This document shows positions 58,284 to 64,000 of a DNA stretch of 64,000 nucleotides, one piece after another. The position numbers were made by a program, and so were the translations under genes. This DNA is from Paraspadella gotoi (lineage: Eukaryota > Chaetognatha). Location: contig JBJCIZ010000744.1 of NCBI GenBank assembly GCA_051294375.1, positions 210,206-274,205 on the forward strand, read 5' to 3'. The notes below the pieces were generated by a model. It had not been told where the DNA came from. It saw only the letters and a program-made list of their open reading frames with translations, and made no database searches. Every line of letters starts with the position of its first letter. Position 1 is the stretch's first letter.

Positions 58284-58520
58284 TAATAAAAAAATTATAA
58301 ACTACAAAAAGGGGAAAAATTTTGCTAAAAATTTATTATTTCAAGAATTCGTTTTCCTCGGAAATTTTTTTTTCTCTCTCTCTCTCTGCTTCTCTCCCCT
58401 ATCTTTTTCTTCCCTCTTTCTCTCCACGATATTTAAATTCTTTTAAATCTGTTTACGTGATGTAAATAAAAAAAGGGGGAAAAAAAATATATAAATTATA
58501 ATACAAAATGGTTATCAAAA
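57654..58520. other. AT-rich sequence, no gene
   Basis: Long A/T stretches with a GA tract near 58250 and a CT tract near 58375. No coding frame. Confidence 0.6.
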
Positions 58521-58652
58521 CATGATTCAAAAACACAAAGAAAACCGTCCTGTCAAAAAATATGAGTTCTGGAAGATCCCCTTTAACACTTGCACATCCT
58601 CCACCCTCCCCTTAACGCCTCCGCCCCCCCCTTTAATCCCTACCTCGGTCAG

Positions 58653-58779
58653 GCGCCTCCTCATCCATCCCGGAATGGAGCCTGACGTGTCACCAGGTTA
58701 CATACGGGGCTCTCGACTCCACGGTGACGCTCGCCTGTCAAGTCAAGGGCCTCGATCTCAAGGCTCTCACCTTTTACCG
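58653..58779 (+). CDS. Ig-like domain exon
   Basis: After a pyrimidine-rich acceptor (CCCCCCCTTTAATCCC to GGTCAG) one frame is open to the donor TTTTACCG|GTAAGA. It reads SSSIPEWSLTCHQVTYG and ALDSTVTLACQVKGLDLKAL and ends TFYR. STVTLACxVxG followed 12 residues later by an aromatic is the B-strand Cys / C-strand pattern of Ig domains, with Phe in place of Trp. Ig domains usually serve in adhesion or receptors. The matching second Cys would be in a later exon. The first candidate after it (59823) is one base out of phase. Confidence 0.5.
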
Positions 58780-59475
58780 GTAAGACTGCTGGGAGAGAGA
58801 GAGAGAAGAGGAGAGAGAGGAGAGATCTCAAGCTCTCACCACTTGTACCGGGTAAGGACTGGTGGTTGGGAGAGAGAGAGAGAGAGAGATCTCAAGGCTC
58901 TCACCTTTTACCGGTAAGAACTGGCTGGAGAAGAGAGAGAAGAGAGAGAGACAGATCCAAGGCCTACCTTTTACCAGTAAGGACTGCTGGAGAAAGAAGA
59001 GAGAGATCTCAAGGCTCTACCTTTTACCGGTAAAGACTGGCTTGGGAGAGGAGAGAGAGACATTAAGGCTTCCACCTTGTACTCGGTAAGAACTGCTGGG
59101 GAGATGAGAGAGAGAGACGAGAGAGATGCCATCATTTTCGAGACGCTGTAAGAGAGAGAAGAGATCTCAAGGCTCTCACAGCTTTATTAGTAGACTGGCT
59201 GGGAGGAAAAGAGAGGAAGAAAGAAGGTTGCTGGCGGTCTCACTTTTGACCCGTAAGAGGCTGGAGGAGCGAGAGAGAAGAGAGAGAGATCTCAAATGGT
59301 CTCCCTTTACATGGTAAGACTGGCTGGGAAGGAAGAGAGAGAGACGAGAGAGGAGAGAGGGGAGGACTCAAAGGCTCTCACCTTTTAACCGATTATAATC
59401 TGGGTCTGGGAGAAAGAAGGGGAGAGAGAGATAGAGAATCTCAAAGGCTCTCACTTTTTACTTAAGCGGCCCCGG
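58749..59475 (+). repeat. Array of repeated exon end plus splice donor plus (GA)n
   Basis: About a dozen units of 53-77 bp: GATCTCAAGGCTCTCACCTT, TTACCGGTAAGACTGGCTGG and a GA run. The first unit is the true end of the Ig-like exon. About nine units keep a GTAAG or GTAAAG donor (for example near 58780, 58853, 58913, 58977 and 59030), others have lost it. An outlying unit is at 59667-59705. Confidence 0.8.
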
Positions 59476-59633
59476 ATAGAGAAAGATAGACTGAGGCAGG
59501 CAGAAGAAGAGAAGAAGATAGGGAAGGAGGCACGGAGGCAGAGAGAGAGAGAAGATAGATAAGGAGAAGGGAGGGCCACGGAGACGATGAGAGAATAGAG
59601 AGGAGAGTAGATAGGGGAAGGAGGCACGGAGGC

Positions 59634-59639
<6 letters not shown>

Positions 59640-59668
<29 letters not shown>

Positions 59669-59760
59669 TCTCAAGGCTTTTACCTTTTACCGGAAGGACT
59701 GACTTAGAGACTGAGAGAGAGAAGGAGAGAAAGAGAGATAGAGAGGGAGAGACGATCACC
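59640..59760. repeat. (GA)n tracts with an outlying array unit
   Basis: GA microsatellites around one further unit of the exon-end repeat (59667). 59480-59640 carries a short duplicated segment containing GGAGGCACGGAGGCAGAGAG. Confidence 0.7.
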
Positions 59761-59822
59761 ACCTCTCCTTTTTGACTTACTGCGTCGTTTCGTATCACGA
59801 TCATGACCTCAGTTTTGTGCAG

Positions 59823-59877
59823 AGCGACCCGATGTTGACCTCACCTTTTTTCCCCTCGAAAAGTCACAATTTGTGAA
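59823..59877 (+). CDS. Possible next exon of the Ig-like gene
   Basis: 55 bp between GTTTTGTGCAG and GTGAA|GTGAGT, both good splice sites. The only frame open to the donor reads RPDVDLTFFPLEKSQFV. That frame needs one base from the previous exon, whereas 58653-58779 leaves two. Either an indel or the wrong donor in the array explains this. Confidence 0.4.
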
Positions 59878-59879
59878 GT

Positions 59880-60600
59880 GAGTTGAAGGGGATATTCTCA
59901 CGATCGGATGTTAACGGTGAAACGGTTCTCGAAGTCAGAGACAAGATAGCTTATTTATTAAATGAATGGATAATTTTTATATTGGTTGTACCAATTTCAT
60001 AAACAATTTACGAGCTCTTCACACAATTTGACGACTTGACCCTATTTATTTAACCAATTTTTGGTCCATCTGTCCGTCTCTATAGATGTTACATTAGAAA
60101 ATATTTACTAAAAAGAAATAAATATAAAAAAATTCATTGTTTAAATAATGTAGTAGCTTGAATAGGAAAGAGAGAAAGAGGAAAAGAAGTTTTGGAAAGA
60201 GGAAGAAAATACTAATTAAGCAATAAATTGCATAATTCAGACAGAACAGAACAGAACAGACCACGAGGCAGAACAAAGAAAAGAACAAAAACAGAATTAC
60301 GATTAATCGAAAGTTAGGAAACTGATTTGTTTTCTCATAAATTATCAAAACTCCTTTCGACTCTCTTATCCCAGAGCGCCCAATTTCTGTTCCTTCATCC
60401 CGAAATGTAATTTCTATTTTATTATTTAACCTCAACGTATTCTTAAACTTATAAGTTATAACCCGAAACCTTATCCTAAATTCTAATCCCGAACCCAAAC
60501 CAATGATCTTAAAACGGCCTACATTAAACCTTTAAATCCCCTTTCAGAAAGGGATTTGTCCCGCTTTTATTGTGAAAAAAAATTCTGGAGGGCGAGAGCT
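59880..60600. other. AT-rich intron-like sequence
   Basis: 59946-60015 resembles 27345-27410 and 37040-37110 (TTTAATGAATGGATAATTTT and ATTGGTT), a short dispersed repeat. An AACAG repeat lies near 60240. No gene seen. Confidence 0.55.
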
Positions 60601-60619
60601 GGTGAGAATGTGGAGACCT

Positions 60620-60655
60620 GGGGGGGGGGGGGGGGGGCGGGAGGGGGGGGGCGGG
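60620..60655 (+). other. G-run, possible G-quadruplex
   Basis: 18 consecutive G, then CGGGA, nine G and CGGG. Four or more G tracts in 36 bp meet the usual G-quadruplex pattern on the plus strand. Homopolymer length may be unreliable here. Confidence 0.5.
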
Positions 60656-60737
60656 ATTTGAAGGGCGAGATTTAAAAAAACGGAAAAGGGAATGAAATAA
60701 ATCAGTCGTGAGTTGAGAGCCGGGTAGGGCCTTTTTG

Positions 60738-60812
60738 AGAGAGAGAGAGAGAGAGAGAGAGAGGAGGAGAGAGAGAGAGACGAGAGAGGAGAGAGAGAGA
60801 AGAGAGAGAGCA
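60738..60812. repeat. (GA)n microsatellite
   Basis: GA run with few interruptions. A CT-rich stretch follows at 60940-61045 and serves as the pyrimidine tract before the next candidate exon. Confidence 0.85.
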
Positions 60813-61073
60813 ATGCAGAAAAACAAGCAAAATGACAGAGAAAGTAGGAATTTCGCCTTTTCCATTTTTTTTCCCCTTTGACAGGAATTTAACACACTTC
60901 ACCTCATCTCTGACTCTCTCGTTGCTCACCGTCACTCGTGTCCTCTCTCTCTCCTCTCATCTCTCTCCCTCCTGTCTCTCATCTCTCCTCATCTTCCTCC
61001 CCCTCCTCTCTCTTCTCTCTGCTCTCCTCTCCGTCTCTCTCTCAGTCACTCTCTCCTCCCTGCCGCCTGCCAG

Positions 61074-61154
61074 GAAAATGGGAGAAAATTCCCGAAGAGA
61101 GCATCGTCCTGGAGAAAATCAACAGAGACACGAAGAATTTTCAATCTTCGCCAG
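61074..61154 (+). CDS. Possible exon of the Ig-like gene
   Basis: 81 bp (27 codons) between CTGCCGCCTGCCAG and CAG|GTGAGT. One frame reads KWEKIPEESIVLEKINRDTK and NFQSSP, with W and amphipathic spacing plausible for an Ig strand region. A second frame, MGENSRREHRPGENQQRHEE, is also open and matches the phase left by 59823-59877. Splice sites are strong, but the frame choice is unresolved. Confidence 0.45.
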
Positions 61155-62600
61155 GTGAGTTTTTTCCTGCGGGCCGAAGGGGGAGAGAGGGTGAGGGTAA
61201 AAGGTAAGGATCGAGAGGGAAAATAAGAAGAGGGAGGAAGAATGAGAAACAGAGAGAGACACACACACACACACAAACTTTAATACAGAGAGAGATTAAT
61301 GTTGAAAAGGCGGTGATGGGTGAACCGAACAAGTTGGAAAATGTGAACTGTAGCAGAAGGAAAAAAGAGTGAATGACGAATGAAATACGATCCCGGCGAC
61401 GCCGCGGCTTGGCGGCTTGGCGGAGGGGCGGCTGCCGCGGGTAGGTGGAGAGGCAGCGTCATGGCGCGGGATGTGTACGAAGCTTTATAGTTAAGACCAG
61501 TATTAAGTACTAAGAAAATCTCTATGTTTATGTTTCTCTATCTCTATGTTATCTCTGTCTTGCTCTCTCTCTCTCTTCCTCTCTCGGTCTTTCTTTCTGT
61601 GCCTCTGCTTCTAACTCTCTCTGTCTCTCACTCTAATTCTCTATCTCTCTATCTCTCTATCTCTCTATCTCTTAGTCTCTCAATCTAATTCTCTATCTCT
61701 CAAACCCATAAAAGGGAGTCGTTAACTCGGACGCGCGAGCGTTTGACCTTTGGGCGACGCGACTCCAGGAGGTCTTCACATAGGAGAGAGGGGGATAGTT
61801 ATCATTGGACGAGAGGATAACTATCCACGATGACATTTTCGCCGATTGGAAAAGGAGAGAAGGGGAGAAAGGAGGCGCTGAGTCACGTAAGACGTCGTGT
61901 GAAACTTACGTGTAAAAATCCCGTGAAAATAAACACGAATTGAGATAAAAATTGTATCACAAGGACTGAGACTCTGTAAGAAAGAAGCGTTTATAGAAGA
62001 TAGATTTATCACACCGTCGAAGATACTTATTGCGAGATGAGAGACATCTCGTGGGTTATTTTAGGATACATATTAAAAAAAAAAAACTCCGATGTTTGAA
62101 ACTAAGTCAAAGAACCTTTGAATTAGAAACATTTTCCCTCAACAGTCTTTTCGTTCTATTTTCGTCGTCATCTTTGTTTGTCTAGAAAATGTTCTTTTGT
62201 TTGAGAGAGGAACGTTTAAAAGCTGGAGGAATCGGGGAAGGTTCCAGAAATATCGTTTTGAATGCTATGTTTAAAAAAATTTTAATTAAAATTAAAAAAA
62301 ATAAGTTTTTTTTCTCTTTCTCTCTCTCTGTCTTTTTTTCTCCCTGTCTTTCTCCCTTTCTCTCTATCTCTCTCTTTCTTCCCCCTTCTTCTCCCTAAAT
62401 AATATTGATAAATAAATATTTAAGAAATAATAACTTTAATTTTGATTCTTCTATTTTTTATTAATTTCTTAAATATTTNNNNNNNNNNNNNNNNNNNNNN
62501 NNNCATCGTCTACAATTCATATCTTTTGTCAACTTCCGTTTCATCATTTTTGTCCTTAGTCATTCTCATTCAAGACCGATCGTTGTCGAGGCTCATGATC
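61155..62600. other. No gene seen; CT/CTAT microsatellites
   Basis: Includes an (AC)n run (61258-61275), a short GC-rich island (61390-61470) and CT/CTAT tracts (61540-61690). Open frames are short or low-complexity. N gap at 62479-62503. Confidence 0.55.
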
Positions 62601-62628
62601 CCCGTTAATCGAAAGTTCAGATGGCAAA

Positions 62629-62690
62629 TGTCGTCGTCGTCGTCGTCGTCGTCCGTCGTCGTCGTCGTCGTCGTCGTCGAAGCTACATTT
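62629..62690. repeat. (GTC)n trinucleotide tract
   Basis: About 20 GTC units with one interruption (TCCGTC). Either strand reads as homopolymeric Ser, Val or Asp, but no gene model supports translation. Confidence 0.85.
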
Positions 62691-62998
62691 ATGTCGTCCC
62701 TTCCGACTAAATGAGGCGAAATCAACGACGAATTTTTGTCGGATTTGTGGCGAATTTTGTTGGATCAGCGGCGAAAATAATCGATTCGCCGTCGTTGTCG
62801 AAATCGTCAAATCGTGACGTGAATACTGGGATGGTGTTAAAGTTAGAGAGGGCGAGTTAAATGTTATAATATTTAGTTCAATCAAGTGAAATTCTAAACG
62901 ATTTTCTTTCTACATTATTTTCTTTTATTTTTTTTTCTATATCCATTCGCTGCTAAATCTTCGAGAAAAAAATATTAATAATGGCGTTTCGTTTCGCT

Positions 62999-63060
62999 TG
63001 ACGTCATTCCATAAATCGGATCGCCGCCTCTTTGACGTCACATTTGCGTCTCTTTGACGG
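62999..63060. promoter_or_regulatory. Clustered cAMP-response-like elements
   Basis: Two perfect palindromes TGACGTCA at 62999-63006 and 63033-63040, then a half-match TGACGG at 63055. TGACGTCA is the known CREB/ATF site. The GC-richer context (63010-63120) would suit a promoter, but no transcript start is visible. Confidence 0.35.
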
Positions 63061-63120
63061 CATCCTGGCGCCAATGGTAATTTAACTGGCGGTGGCGATA
63101 GAGCCGTTCGACACTTTACC

Positions 63121-64000
63121 ATTTGGTTGTTATGTGTATTGTGTATTGTGTAATGTTTGTTGTATTTTTTGCCTGTATCTTTATCTTTTTCGCTCCTTAA
63201 AAGTTATTAATGTTGTACTTTTATTAAGAAAGAAAGAAACCAATCATTGAATTAACCATCCAACAGTATAACCAATCTTTCAATCAATTATTCAATCAAC
63301 AAATAACCAAACTTTTAAGTATTAAACAAAACCCAACCAAACTTTTACATGGCATCAAGTTTAGCTAATCCGTCTGAGAGGCCATTTTAGAGACGCATTT
63401 TCGAGCCAATTTTAGAGACGCAGTAAATCGCGTAGAAATGAAAGAAAATAAAAGGAGGAAACAAACAGTATTATCAGAAAAAGTAGGAACATTTTCGACA
63501 ACAGTGAGCGGGAAAGGAAAGGAGGGAACAAGATAAAATGAGAGACGAGAGGAAAATATGGCAAGGAAGAGACTTTAGAAGAAGAAGTTATATCGAAAAA
63601 TCTTTGAAGATAAAACTGGATTTTAAGATGAAACGGGGCGCGTTGGGAAAAAAGGCCGAAAAGTAAAAAAAACAAGTGTATAATTGTATAATATAATATA
63701 ATCTATTAAGGAAATTCGTGTTTCTTTCGAAGTAAAAAAAAATAAAGCTTGTAACTCCCCCCCCCCCCACCAAAAAATTATTTATGATCGGAAGTAAAGA
63801 AAAGTTGCGAATATACAACCAAATTCTGGAAATTACTTTATTAATTAATCATAAGATGTAAACTGCGCCGAAGGAAAGAAATGAAAAGCAATAATGTGCT
63901 AAATAATTCATGCTTATTTATTCTTTTTTCTGACAAAAACGAAAATCGGGGGGAAAAAGAGAAATAATATTTATTTCATTTGAGCAAAAGAAAAGAAAAA
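63121..64000. other. AT-rich sequence, no gene
   Basis: Short CAATCA/AACCAA repeats (63240-63345), GA-rich sequence (63420-63600) and C/A homopolymers. No supported frame to the window end. Confidence 0.6.

Overview
The window looks like draft nuclear DNA of an animal, probably an invertebrate. The visible genes have several short exons with GT-AG introns, introns are AT-rich and exons GC-rich, two short Pol III-type SINE families occur, and (GA)n/(CT)n microsatellites are everywhere. There is no operon structure, rRNA, CRISPR array or intact tRNA gene. No taxon can be named from the sequence alone. About twenty N runs interrupt it (largest at 19414-19630, 29635-29877, 40322-40538, 40842-41084, 41255-41443, 41755-41985, 48566-48791 and 49413-49719).

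Most of the window is present two or three times. Direct copies: 1-1479 with 12738-14483; 3281-7545 with 16790-21400, plus a partial third copy at 8450-9913; 22225-29496 with 30466-39203; 40240-42930 with 50110-52900. Inverted copies: 43570-48310 with 52925-57553 and, in part, 48352-49930; and 39556-39955, inverted against 24612-24960. Copies differ mainly by 1-3 base insertions and deletions, so reading frames are often open in one copy and broken in the other. This may be uncorrected long-read error, uncollapsed haplotypes, real segmental duplication, or a mixture.

Genes, left to right. (1) Two candidate terminal exons in a GC-rich stretch (10039-10226 plus strand, 10550-10944 minus strand) and one weaker one at 11672-11875, none recognised. 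(2) A broken gene with several double-stranded-RNA-binding-domain-like segments (21235-22174; its first part is also at 7384-7545), preceded in both copies by a hairpin of about 71 nt. (3) The clearest gene: a membrane-anchored, V8/HtrA-like serine protease in six exons, present twice (24625-28535 and 34177-38235). The second copy keeps the TAGH and GNSGSP catalytic blocks and most splice phases. Exon 6 ends at a GTAAGT donor that is also the first base of a 44-bp AT-rich minisatellite. (4) A candidate three-exon gene (42781-43005, 43969-44294, 44709-44850), partly repeated inverted at 56385-57180, with an Ig-fold-like middle exon. (5) Ig-like exons at 58653-58779, 59823-59877 and 61074-61154. 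The end of the first exon with its splice donor is amplified into an array of about a dozen copies.

The remainder is minisatellites, SINE copies, microsatellites and unexplained non-coding sequence. 31300-33600 is a mosaic in which unrelated sequences alternate.
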